From the NCBI GenBank assembly GCA_021849615.1, contig JAJZSQ010000017.1, positions 1 to 39,475 on the forward strand: a DNA stretch of 39,475 bases, given 5' to 3'. The first letter of the stretch is position 1, and every line of letters begins with the position of its first letter. This stretch comes from Pseudomonadota bacterium. GTDB lineage: Bacteria > Pseudomonadota > Gammaproteobacteria > Steroidobacterales > Steroidobacteraceae. The translations under genes and the position numbers were made by a program. Of this stretch, positions 26,093-34,706 are shown piece by piece. The notes below the pieces were generated by a model that saw only the letters and a program-made list of their open reading frames with translations, had not been told where the DNA came from and made no database searches.

Positions 26093-27625
26093 ATGACCGA
26101 CGAGCGGCGAATTCGTTCGATCGCCATCGTCGGCGGGGGAACCGCCGGGTGGCTCGCGGCCAGCATACTGGCCCGGGCCGCCCCGGCGGGGACCGCGATC
26201 AGCGTGATCGAATCGGGGCAGATCGCCCCGATCGGGGTGGGCGAGGCGACCATTCCGCCGTTCATCGATCTGCTGCGCTTCCTGGGAATCGATGAGCCCG
26301 AGTTCGTACGCACGACCGGTGCAACCTACAAGCTCGGGATCGTGTACCGGGACTGGTCGCTGCCCGGCCACGAGTATTGGCATCCATTCGGAACGTTCGG
26401 CACGACGATCGAGCGCCGGCCGTTCCATCATTATTGGCACCGCGCGCTCGCCGCGAACCGAAATCCCCGGATCGGGGAGTTCAGTCTCTGCGCGGCGCTC
26501 GGTGAGGCCGGGAAGTTCCGCTTCCCGGACCCGCGCGCCCAGGGAGCGGCGGCGGGCCTGCGCTATGCGTTGCATTTTGACGCAACGACAGTGGCGGGTT
26601 TTTTGCGTCAATTTGCCGCCGGACTCGGCGTGCAGCGCCTTGAGCGCACGGTGGCGACGGCGACGCGTCGGGCGGATGGCTTCATCGAGGAACTCGTGTT
26701 CGCCGATGGAGGACGTCTGCAGGCGGATCTTTATATCGACTGCAGCGGCTTTCAGGGAGTGCTCATCGAGCAGGTCCTGCACAGCGGATACGTCGACTGG
26801 CGCGCGCTTTTGCCGTGTGATCGGGCGGTCGCGGCGCCGACGGCGATCACGGGCAACCGGCCACCGTATACCCTCGCGAGCGCGCGTGCATCCGGCTGGC
26901 AGTGGCGCATTCCGCTGCAGCACCGCTTCGGCAACGGGTACGTGTTCTCGAGTGCGCATGTCAGTGACGCTGCGGCGACCGATGATTTGCTGGGCAAGGC
27001 GGGCACGCCGCTCGCCGAGCCGCGCGTGCTGCGCTTCACGGCCGGCCATCGCTGCCACCTCTGGAGCCACAATTGCGTCGCGCTAGGTCTGGCCTCGGGC
27101 TTTCTCGAGCCGCTCGAGTCGACGAGCATCCAGCTGGTCATCAATGGCGTGTTCAATCTGCTCGATCATTTCCCCGATCGGGCGTTCGATCCGGCCAATA
27201 TTGCGGCCTACAACCGGGAGCTGACCGAGGAGCTCGAGCAGATCCGCGATTTTCTGATCCTGCATTACTGGGGGACTCCGCGCGATGACACCCCGTTCTG
27301 GCGGGACGTGCACGCGGTGCGGTTGCCGGAGAGTCTGCGCCAGCGGATCGAGCTGTATCGGGGTACGGGGCGGATCAGGACCCGCCCCGGTGAACTGTTT
27401 ACCGATCTGTCCTGGTTCTACATCTTTGCCGGGCTCGGCATGCGTCCCGCGGCACCGGACCCGATGATCGATGAGGCCGTGCTCGCGCGCGCCGAGAACG
27501 CGCTCTATTCGCTGCGCCAGAACATCGCGCGCGAGGTCCGCGCGGCTCGCTCGCACGAGAGCTACTTCGCCCCGGGCCAGCCGGCGGCCGCGCAGGGCCT
27601 GCCGGCGTCCGCCGAAACGGCCTGA
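26093..27625 (+). CDS. Tryptophan-halogenase-like flavoprotein
   Basis: This 510-residue protein belongs to the flavin-dependent halogenase family. It has the FAD-binding IAIVGGGTAGWLAAS (10-24), a Lys80 in TYKLGIVYRDW at the place of the catalytic Lys79 of PrnA, the family motif WQWRIP (269-274) and GFLEPLEST (336-344), which carries the conserved glutamate. Key residues of a halogenase are therefore present. Family members next to TonB receptors are common in glycan-scavenging proteobacteria, but their substrate and even their halogenating activity are unproven. Start and spacing (GAGG just before ATG, seven bases after the receptor stop) support co-translation with the receptor. It converges on the FHS permease gene with 14 bases between stops. 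Confidence 0.88.
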   Translation: MTDERRIRSIAIVGGGTAGWLAASILARAAPAGTAISVIESGQIAPIGVGEATIPPFIDLLRFLGIDEPEFVRTTGATYKLGIVYRDWSLPGHEYWHPFGTFGTTIERRPFHHYWHRALAANRNPRIGEFSLCAALGEAGKFRFPDPRAQGAAAGLRYALHFDATTVAGFLRQFAAGLGVQRLERTVATATRRADGFIEELVFADGGRLQADLYIDCSGFQGVLIEQVLHSGYVDWRALLPCDRAVAAPTAITGNRPPYTLASARASGWQWRIPLQHRFGNGYVFSSAHVSDAAATDDLLGKAGTPLAEPRVLRFTAGHRCHLWSHNCVALGLASGFLEPLESTSIQLVINGVFNLLDHFPDRAFDPANIAAYNRELTEELEQIRDFLILHYWGTPRDDTPFWRDVHAVRLPESLRQRIELYRGTGRIRTRPGELFTDLSWFYIFAGLGMRPAAPDPMIDEAVLARAENALYSLRQNIAREVRAARSHESYFAPGQPAAAQGLPASAETA

Positions 27626-27639
27626 GCGCCGGCGCCGGA

Positions 27640-28971
27640 CTACAGCTCGCCGCGCGCGGGGGCGAGCCTATCTGATCGGATGGCGCCGATCGCGAAGGCG
27701 CAGATGCACAGGTAGGCCAGCATCGGTACCAGGTACGCGGACCGAAGGCCCGTGGCGTCGGCCACCTGCCCGACGATCACCGGCAGCACGGCGCCGCCGA
27801 CGATGGCCATGCACAGCAGACCCGAGGTCGCCGCGTTCGAGGCGCTCGAGCGCTCCAGGGTCAGTGTGAAGATGACCGGGAACATGATCGAATTGAACAG
27901 GCCCACGGCGAGGGCGGCCCAGCCGGCGAGCGCTCCGGGCGCGTGGCTCACGGTCAGGCACAGGGCGGCGGCGATGGCCGCGGTGCCCGCGAGCAGCACC
28001 GGTGCGCGCAGCCGGCGCAGCAGTCCGCTGCCGATGAAGCGGCCGACCATCGCGCCGCCCCAGTACAGACTGACCCATTTGCCGGCTTGCTCGAGCGGGA
28101 TATCGAATACGTCCGGGCGATGCAGGAAAATCGCCATCGCGCTGCCGATCGAGACTTCCGCGCCCACATAGAGAAAGATGGCGGCCGCGCCGAGCACCGC
28201 CCAGCGCGAGCGCAATGCTTCGCGCAGCGCGCCGCTGGCCGGTGCCGAGGCGTGCGCGTGCGCGTGTACCGAATCGTGTTGCGGCGTGGACTGCGGCAGG
28301 CGGAGCTTGCCGCGCACCGAGGTGATGAACAGCGCCAGCAGCGCGATGAGCGCGGCCACGGCAAGAAATGCGACGTCGATGTGGTGCAGGGAGGTCATGC
28401 GCTGCGCCGCGGTGATGGGCCCGGCGTGCAGGGTGAAGATCCCGCCGGCGAGCAACACGCTGGAGGCGAGATACGGGGCGATGGCGGTGCCGAGCGAATT
28501 GAAGGCCTGCGAGAGCGTCAGGCGGAAGTGAGAGCGCTCCGGCGGCCCCAGTGCGGCGGCGAGCGGATTGGCGGCGACCTGCAGGATGGTGATGCCGCTG
28601 GCGATGATGAACAGCGCCACCAGCACCTGGGCAAAGGTGCCGATGGCGGTCGCGCAGGGGACCCAGAGGCACCCGGCGATCATGATCCCGAGGGCGGTGA
28701 GAATCGATCGGGCGTACCCCAGGCGCTTCAGCAGCGCTGCGGCGGGCAGCGAGATCACCCCGTACGCCATGAAGAAGGCGAACTGCGTGAGCATCACTTC
28801 CGCATAGGAGAGCTGGAAGATCGATTTCATCGCCGCGATCAGCGGATCGACCGTGACCGTGATGAAGCCCCACGCGAAAAAGAGCGTGGTAATCGAGGCG
28901 AATGCGCCCCGTTGCGCTCCGTGAGGAGTAACCGTGGCGTGGGCGGGCGAGGGCAGGGGCTCAGTGCGCAT
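27640..28971 (-). CDS. FHS-family sugar permease (FucP/GlcP/NagP-like)
   Basis: The 443-residue inner-membrane carrier belongs to the fucose:H+ symporter branch of the MFS. Typical stretches are FFAWGFITVTVDPLI in helix 1, FFMAYGVISLPAAALLKRLGY, then QVAANPLAAALG and LTLSQAFNSLGTAIAP. Related carriers import glucose, galactose, fucose or N-acetylglucosamine. It lies 90 bases downstream of the GH2 gene on the same strand and is probably transcribed with it. That would make it the uptake system for the monosaccharide or short product formed in the periplasm. The NagR-like operator upstream of the GH2 gene makes an amino sugar one possible cargo, but this is inference. Confidence 0.88.
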   Translation of the reverse strand: MRTEPLPSPAHATVTPHGAQRGAFASITTLFFAWGFITVTVDPLIAAMKSIFQLSYAEVMLTQFAFFMAYGVISLPAAALLKRLGYARSILTALGIMIAGCLWVPCATAIGTFAQVLVALFIIASGITILQVAANPLAAALGPPERSHFRLTLSQAFNSLGTAIAPYLASSVLLAGGIFTLHAGPITAAQRMTSLHHIDVAFLAVAALIALLALFITSVRGKLRLPQSTPQHDSVHAHAHASAPASGALREALRSRWAVLGAAAIFLYVGAEVSIGSAMAIFLHRPDVFDIPLEQAGKWVSLYWGGAMVGRFIGSGLLRRLRAPVLLAGTAAIAAALCLTVSHAPGALAGWAALAVGLFNSIMFPVIFTLTLERSSASNAATSGLLCMAIVGGAVLPVIVGQVADATGLRSAYLVPMLAYLCICAFAIGAIRSDRLAPARGEL

Positions 28972-29061
28972 GGGCTCTGTACATCCAGGTGATTCGCCGA
29001 GGGGGCAGGCGTGAGCGATCAGGTCCGCCCGCGCCCACGGTGGCGCAGATCGGCGCTGAGT

Positions 29062-32000
29062 TCAATGACCGTGCTCGATCGGCACGCTCGTGCCGAGGGC
29101 ATTCCATCCCTGCAGCTGCACGCGTGCGCAGCGCGCGCCCTGGCGCGGGCAGCGGATGCGGATCTGCCGGTGCTCACCGGGCATCAGTGTCACGAAGTTC
29201 GTGCCGTAGTAGGACGGCAGGACGCGGTGACCGTGGGCATCGAGCGCAGTGACCTCGAGTGCCACGGCGGGTTCCGTGCCGCGATTGGTGAGCGTGACCG
29301 TGTAGCGATGCTCGCCGCCGGTGGCATCCGAGTCTGATCGCTGCGCGGTGACGACGACCGGCTGCGCGCGCAGCGTGTCGAGCGCACGCAGGCTCTTGGA
29401 ATGCGCGCCCTGCCAGTAGACGTTTTCGCTGAGCACGCGGCCGGCGCGGTTCGCGAGGCGCAGTTGCACGAACACCAGTGGACGGGTGCGCAGCCAGCGC
29501 TGCAGGGGCAGGGCGTGCAGCGTGGTCACGGCGTTGGCGACGGCGTTCACGGGTAGCGCTTGCTGTGCGAGCACTCCTCCGTGCAGGGACACGATGCGCA
29601 CCCGCACCGTCAGATCCGGTTGCGCGGTCCGGGTGGTGTTGACCACCGCGAGAGCAAAATCCGGCAGGTTCATCTGCACGTGCAGCGGCTGGCAGGCCTC
29701 CTTGACGCCGTAGTACGCCCCGGCGGTGGCGTAGTCCGAGGTGTAGATCTGCCAGATGTTGCTCGGCCAGGCCGGCTGGGTCATCCACAGCAGCCGCCCG
29801 CTGTTGCGCTGCCAGAGACCTGCGTTGAAGCCTTCGAAGATCGCCCGGTAGCTGACGTAGTCCATCAGCTGCGCGCGCCGCTCGAAGCCGGCGAGCGAGC
29901 GTGGCGTGCCGAGCTCGCGGTCCAGGGCGCGCATGAACACGCGCACATCGCCGTTGCCGCCGAAATTCCAGTCGTGATAGGCCCAGGTGTCACTCGGCGG
30001 CCAGAGATCCGCGCGCGGCATCATGGCTTCCAGGGAGCGCAGCGAGGCGAGCGAGGGCGTGCCGACTTCCACGGAGAACCCGCGCGCGAGCCGGGTGAAA
30101 TACTGGCGTGGCGGCCGATAGTCGTACGGTCCGCTGCCTTGCAGGTTCACCCGGTTCGAGCTCGGCAGGTACAGCCGGGTGCCGTCGAGGGTTTGGATCA
30201 GCCGATCGAGGCCGTCGTTGATGATCGGCTGTGGAACGCCCTCGTTGCGCCCGAACCAGACCGCGATCGACGGATGGTTGCGGTAGCGCTCGATCACGTC
30301 GCGGGCATTGGCGAGGAACAGCCGCGGGTTTTCGGCCTGCAGCTGGAAGTTCTGGGTCGATTCCCAGAAATCGTTCAGCACCAGCAGACCGTAGCGGTCG
30401 GCCAGGCGGTAGAAAGACGGTTCGGTGTCCTGGCCGAGCCAGTTGCGGATGATGTCGAGGTTCGCCTGGCGGGTGAGGCGGAAATACGGCGCGAGTCGCC
30501 GGCGCGAGATGCGCTTCATCGCATCATCGGTGCCCCAGCTGCCGCCGCGAGCGGCGATCCGTACGCCGTTGACGCGGATCACCAGGTACGGCGCGAGCGA
30601 GGTGTCGCCCACCGGGCGTACGGCTGGGGAGTGCTCCCCGGCGCGCGTCAGTGAGGCGGCCCACCCGTTGGGGGTGCGGTTGATGGCGCGGTGGCGCACG
30701 TCGATCAGTGGGCCGGTGCCGTCGAGCCGTCCGACGGTCGGATCGACGACGACCCGGCGCAGTTGGCCCCGGCGACCGAATAGCGACAACTCATAGCTGA
30801 TCTCACGGATGCCGAAGTGCAGCGTGCGCTCATCGGCGGCGCGCCGGCGGCCGGACGGCAGCGCATCGTCGTAGACACGCAGCGTCAGCCGGTACAGGTA
30901 CGGAGCGCCGTAGCCGTTCGGCCACCACAGGTGCGGATGGCGCACGTGCAGCGCCGGAAACGAGGCCGGTGTCAGGTGGATGCGCGTCGTGCCTGGCGGC
31001 AGGTGCACCGTGTCGCGCACTGTGATGCCGCCGAAGCTCGCCACCAGCGTCGCCGGCACGGCGTGCCGATGCCGGTTCTCAAGCGAGACGCCGATCGACA
31101 CGTCGGCGCGGTTGAGTTTCGGCAGCGGCAGATGCGTCACGACGTGCGGGGCGTGCAGCAGCAGCTTGCCGCTCGAGTGAATCACCACCTGCTGCCACAG
31201 GCCGGTATCGCGATCGCGCACCGGCGGCATCCAGTCCCAGCCCTCCGTGGCGATGAACGTCGGTCCGTCGAGTGCGAGGTGTCCGCCGTTGTTGCCCGGG
31301 CCGGCGGCGATCGACTTCTCGTAGGGGATGCCGGGGTGCGGCGGCGGCGCGACGCGCACCGCCAGCACGTTCAGCCGGTCCGGGATGATGTCGGCGCTCA
31401 CGTTGAACCGGCCGCGCCGGAACGCCCCGCGTGTCGTGCCGATCCGCTTGCCATTGAGCCAGATCGTGCCGGCGTAATTGATGCCATCGAAGCGCAGCGT
31501 GAGCTCGCGGCCGTCCCAGCGCTTCGGAGCCACGAACGCGGTGCGGTACCAGTAGGCCTGGCGCGCGAGCCGCTCGGGGATGAGCAGATCATTCAGCCCG
31601 TAGTACGGGTCAGGGTAGCGCCCGCGGGTCACCAGTGTGGTGAGCACCGTGCCGGGAACGACGGCCCGGTACCAACTCGCTGTGGAATACGTGTCCTCCG
31701 AGAGCACCGCACCGCCGACGGGTACCTTCGGGGCTGGCTCGAGCTGCCATCGCTCGAGCACCCAGCGGCCAGGGGCGCTGTGGCGCAGGGCCGGTTGCGG
31801 GCGCACCGGTTCGGCCTGCGGGTAGGTTCGGCGGCTCGCCGCCGCGGGGGGCTGCTGCCAGTGCCCGAGCGGGGTGCGCGACTTCGGCAGTGTCCAGGCG
31901 GGTTGCGGATGCTGCAGGCCGCGCCAGGAGCGTTTCTGCAGCGGCCAGCCGGCGCCGACGCGATAGAACTCGATGAGCCCGACATCGGGCTTTGCCGCGG

Positions 32001-32628
32001 CGAGGCGTTGGAGCGCCGCGGCGCTCAGTGCGCGCCCCTGGATGCGCCAGTGCGCGACGGAGCCGCCGAAATGTGGCCCCGCGCCGAGTGGCGCGAGGGT
32101 GACTTGGGCCGGCGCGGCCGCAGGCGTCGCGCTGCGCACGGCGACCTGACGACCGTCGACATAGAGGCGCGCGACCTGTCCGTCATATGTCGCGGCGAGC
32201 GCACTCCAGGTGCCGGGACGCAGCGGCACCGTCGTGCGCACCGACGCGCCGCCGCTGAGGTTCAGTTGCACGCGGCCGTCCGCGAGGGCCAGGCAGTCAC
32301 AGCGTTCGCCGCGGACCGTCCCGAGGCCGCCGAGGATCACGGTGCCCGGTTGATGCAGCGCGGGTCGCACCCAGGCGCTGATCGACCATGCCGCGCCGGG
32401 TTGCAGCAGCGGCGCGGTGCCGGGCAGCGGCCGCTTCAAGCCAATGCCGCCGGCGAGGAAGGTGGCGTTGTAGGGACCGAGCGCGTGCAGCGTGGGACGG
32501 TGTGCGCTCGCGCCGATCGCGGCGAGGGTGTGGAGCCCCAGAAACACGCTCAGCGCCGCAGCGCCGATCGGAATGTGCCGGCGCCAGCGGTACGGGCTCG
32601 ATCCGGGGCGACGAATGCTTGTGCTCAC
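29062..32628 (-). CDS. Large exported GH2 glycosidase with LamG-like N-terminal domain
   Basis: The 1188-residue enzyme starts at GTG 32628, six bases after AGGAG. An N-terminal signal anchor (about 17-42) is followed by a LamG/concanavalin-like domain (about 55-215: WSISAWVRPAL, WSALAATYDGQVARLYVDG). The GH2 sugar-binding domain (about 285-480: YWYRTAFVAPKRWDGR, GTIWLNGKRIG), the immunoglobulin-like domain with HLWWPNGYGAPYLYRL and the TIM barrel come next. Predicted acid/base is Glu796 in WFGRNEGVP and the nucleophile Glu854 in FSVEVGTPS. The C-terminal third is beta-rich. The barrel resembles the endo-beta-mannosidase/exo-glucosaminidase part of GH2 (WPSNIWQIY, YYGVKEACQPLHVQMNL). Beta-mannoside and beta-glucosaminide are the main candidate substrates. 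It heads an operon with the FHS permease. Confidence 0.88.
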   Translation of the reverse strand: MSTSIRRPGSSPYRWRRHIPIGAAALSVFLGLHTLAAIGASAHRPTLHALGPYNATFLAGGIGLKRPLPGTAPLLQPGAAWSISAWVRPALHQPGTVILGGLGTVRGERCDCLALADGRVQLNLSGGASVRTTVPLRPGTWSALAATYDGQVARLYVDGRQVAVRSATPAAAPAQVTLAPLGAGPHFGGSVAHWRIQGRALSAAALQRLAAAKPDVGLIEFYRVGAGWPLQKRSWRGLQHPQPAWTLPKSRTPLGHWQQPPAAASRRTYPQAEPVRPQPALRHSAPGRWVLERWQLEPAPKVPVGGAVLSEDTYSTASWYRAVVPGTVLTTLVTRGRYPDPYYGLNDLLIPERLARQAYWYRTAFVAPKRWDGRELTLRFDGINYAGTIWLNGKRIGTTRGAFRRGRFNVSADIIPDRLNVLAVRVAPPPHPGIPYEKSIAAGPGNNGGHLALDGPTFIATEGWDWMPPVRDRDTGLWQQVVIHSSGKLLLHAPHVVTHLPLPKLNRADVSIGVSLENRHRHAVPATLVASFGGITVRDTVHLPPGTTRIHLTPASFPALHVRHPHLWWPNGYGAPYLYRLTLRVYDDALPSGRRRAADERTLHFGIREISYELSLFGRRGQLRRVVVDPTVGRLDGTGPLIDVRHRAINRTPNGWAASLTRAGEHSPAVRPVGDTSLAPYLVIRVNGVRIAARGGSWGTDDAMKRISRRRLAPYFRLTRQANLDIIRNWLGQDTEPSFYRLADRYGLLVLNDFWESTQNFQLQAENPRLFLANARDVIERYRNHPSIAVWFGRNEGVPQPIINDGLDRLIQTLDGTRLYLPSSNRVNLQGSGPYDYRPPRQYFTRLARGFSVEVGTPSLASLRSLEAMMPRADLWPPSDTWAYHDWNFGGNGDVRVFMRALDRELGTPRSLAGFERRAQLMDYVSYRAIFEGFNAGLWQRNSGRLLWMTQPAWPSNIWQIYTSDYATAGAYYGVKEACQPLHVQMNLPDFALAVVNTTRTAQPDLTVRVRIVSLHGGVLAQQALPVNAVANAVTTLHALPLQRWLRTRPLVFVQLRLANRAGRVLSENVYWQGAHSKSLRALDTLRAQPVVVTAQRSDSDATGGEHRYTVTLTNRGTEPAVALEVTALDAHGHRVLPSYYGTNFVTLMPGEHRQIRIRCPRQGARCARVQLQGWNALGTSVPIEHGH

Positions 32629-32803
32629 GACACGCTCCTGCGCGGTCGATGCCCGCGTCTTGAAAACACTCTCGCCCGCGCATTGCGAGGGCATCGACGC
32701 GGCGCATCACGCCGCCCTTGCGTCTGCGGCTCGGCGGTCCGCGTCAGCGCGGGCACCCGAGAGCGTGCGAGCCGTGGGTCGCGGCGTTGCGCGTCCACCC
32801 GCT

Positions 32804-32831
32804 ACGATAATTGAACTGTCAGCGCTGTCAA
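32804..32831 (-). promoter_or_regulatory. Promoter with built-in LacI-type operator of the GH2-permease unit
   Basis: Read on the minus strand, TTGACA (32831-32826), a 16-base spacer and TATCGT (32809-32804) form the promoter. The dyad TGACAGCGCTGACA (32830-32817) contains the last five bases of the -35. Geometry and sequence copy the site at 22323-22350; one arm base differs. The transcript would start near 32797, about 170 bases before the GTG start of the GH2 gene. Confidence 0.7.
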
Positions 32832-32905
32832 TAGCTCGGCCGTGCAGCGCGCGTCGAGGGCGTGACTGACGAGCGTCGCCGCGGCGCCGAACCCGACCGA
32901 TTAGA

Positions 32906-34000
32906 ATGCGCACCATGAACATCTCAGGCACTGCCTTTCGCACCCTCTGGCCGCTGGCCTCGGGTGCCGTGCGGGTCATCGATCAATCCCGTCTGCCGTT
33001 TGAGTTCGAGACGCGAGACCTGACGAGCCTCGAGGAGGCCGCACACGCGATCCGCACCATGATCGTCCGGGGCGCGCCGCTGATCGGCGCGACGGCGGCC
33101 TACGGTCTGGCGCTCGCGCTGCGAGCGGACGCCTCTGACGAACGGATCGCCGAGGCCGCTCAGGTGCTGCGCGCGACGCGCCCGACCGCGGTCAATCTCG
33201 CCTGGGCGTTGGAGAGAGTGCGCCGCAGCCTCGCCCCGCTCCCGGTGGCGCAGCGCGCGGCGGCGGCATTCGCCGAAGCGGGACGCATTTGCGAGGAGGA
33301 CGTCGAGCAGTGTCGGGCCATCGGCATGCACGGTGCGAAGCTCATTCGCGAGCGCTCGGAGCACCTCAAGCGTCGCGTGAATGTCCTGACGCATTGCAAC
33401 GCCGGCTGGCTCGCTTGCGTGGACTGGGGGACGGCGCTGGCGCCGATTTACGCTGCATACGATGCCGGCATCGACGTTCACGTCTGGGTTGACGAGACGC
33501 GCCCGCGCAATCAGGGCGCATCGCTGACGGCATTCGAGCTCGGCGCACACGGCGTGCCGCACACCGTCATCGTCGATAATCTCGGCGGACATCTGATGCA
33601 GCACGGCGAGGTGGATCTGGTCATCGTCGGCAGCGATCGGACCACGGCCGGTGGGGACGTGTGCAACAAGGTGGGCACGTATCTGAAGGCGCTCGCCGCC
33701 CACGACAACGGCGTGCCGTTCTATGCCGCGCTGCCGGTGAGCACCCTCGACTGGGCTCTCACGGAGGGGCGGGACATCGAGATCGAGGCGCGCGATCCGG
33801 ACGAGGTGACGCACATCACCGGTCTCGGAGCGGCCGGTCGGCCCGAGCGGGTGCGCGTGGTGCCCGAGACCAGCCCGGCGCTGAATCTCGCCTTCGACGT
33901 GACGCCGCGCCGTCTGGTGACCGGTCTGATCACCGAGCGGGGCGTGTGCGCCGCGAGCCGCGCCGGGTTGCTGCAGCTGTACCCGGAGCGCGCGGCATGA
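32906..34000 (+). CDS. mtnA: S-methyl-5-thioribose-1-phosphate isomerase
   Basis: The 364-residue enzyme converts 5-methylthioribose-1-phosphate to the ribulose form in methionine or methylthioadenosine salvage; related activity acts on 5-deoxyribose-1-phosphate. It shows MIVRGAPLIGATAAYG (52-67), catalytic Cys164 in LTHCNAGWLA, Asp244 in VGSDRTTAGGDVCNKVGTY and the eIF2B-like fold pattern. Two starts are possible, ATG 32906 and ATG 32915; neither has a clear ribosome site, and the first is used here. Its stop overlaps the next gene's start as ATGA, so the aldolase-like partner is translationally coupled. It diverges from the GH2 gene without sharing its operator in any obvious way. Confidence 0.93.
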   Translation: MRTMNISGTAFRTLWPLASGAVRVIDQSRLPFEFETRDLTSLEEAAHAIRTMIVRGAPLIGATAAYGLALALRADASDERIAEAAQVLRATRPTAVNLAWALERVRRSLAPLPVAQRAAAAFAEAGRICEEDVEQCRAIGMHGAKLIRERSEHLKRRVNVLTHCNAGWLACVDWGTALAPIYAAYDAGIDVHVWVDETRPRNQGASLTAFELGAHGVPHTVIVDNLGGHLMQHGEVDLVIVGSDRTTAGGDVCNKVGTYLKALAAHDNGVPFYAALPVSTLDWALTEGRDIEIEARDPDEVTHITGLGAAGRPERVRVVPETSPALNLAFDVTPRRLVTGLITERGVCAASRAGLLQLYPERAA

Positions 34001-34698
34001 GCGGCGCGGCTCGCGATGTGCAACTGCGCCGTGCGCTCATCGAGGCGTGCCGCGACCTGCAGCGGCTCGGGCTGACGCAGGGGACGTCGGGCAATGTCAG
34101 CATCCGCCGCGATGCGGATTCGTTCTTCGTCAGCCCCACCGGGCTTGCCTACGACTCACTCGAGCGGGAGGACATTCCGCTGATGCGCCTCGACGGGCGC
34201 TGGTATGGCCGCCGCCGGCCTTCGAGCGAGTGGCGCTTCCACCGCGACATCCTGGCTGCGCGCCCCGAGGCGGGCGCCATCGTGCACGCGCATCCGCGCC
34301 ACGCCACGGCGCTGGCCTGCACGGGGCGGGGCATCGCGGCGTTTCATTACATGGTGGCGGTCGCGGGCGGCACCGACATCCGCTGTGCTCCCTACCACAC
34401 GTTCGGCACGCAGGCGCTCTCGGATGCCGCGCTGGCGGCGCTCGAAGATCGCCGGGCCTGTTTGTTGGCGCATCACGGGATCATCGCGCTCGGGGCCGAC
34501 GTCACCGCCGCGCTCAGCCTGGCGGCGCACGTCGAGGACCTCGCGGCGCAATACGCTACGGCGCTCGCGATCGGTGGCGTGGCGGTGCTCGATGCGGCCG
34601 AGATGGCGCGAGTGGTGGAGAAGTTCCGCACCTACGGGCATCAGGACGCCGAGGATGTGGACCTTCAGCATGCCGGGGAGTCACCGCCGGCCCTCTGA
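33997..34698 (+). CDS. Class II aldolase of the fuculose-phosphate aldolase type
   Basis: The 233-residue protein aligns by eye with E. coli L-fuculose-1-phosphate aldolase (FucA) along its length: QRLGLTQGTSGNVSIR, PSSEWRFHRDI with catalytic Glu78, zinc ligands His97 and His99 in VHAHPRH and His160 in LLAHHG, and YHTFGTQALSD. Placement after mtnA suggests the DHAP-shunt aldolase (Ald2), which splits 5-methylthioribulose-1-phosphate or 5-deoxyribulose-1-phosphate into DHAP and an aldehyde. A methylthioribulose-phosphate dehydratase (MtnB) is the alternative, since both belong to the same superfamily; the FucA-like sequence makes it less likely. No kinase or phosphorylase gene for the pathway is in the window. 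Confidence 0.85.
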   Translation: MSGAARDVQLRRALIEACRDLQRLGLTQGTSGNVSIRRDADSFFVSPTGLAYDSLEREDIPLMRLDGRWYGRRRPSSEWRFHRDILAARPEAGAIVHAHPRHATALACTGRGIAAFHYMVAVAGGTDIRCAPYHTFGTQALSDAALAALEDRRACLLAHHGIIALGADVTAALSLAAHVEDLAAQYATALAIGGVAVLDAAEMARVVEKFRTYGHQDAEDVDLQHAGESPPAL

Positions 34699-34706
34699 GC
34701 GGCGTC

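Noticed and set aside
24874-26313. A 479-codon open frame antisense to the TonB receptor
   Set aside because: It overlaps two clearly coding plus-strand genes and shows only low-complexity Arg/Val/Asp translation.
30817-32814. A 665-codon plus-strand frame opposite the GH2 gene
   Set aside because: Antisense shadow of the GH2 coding sequence with no motif of its own.
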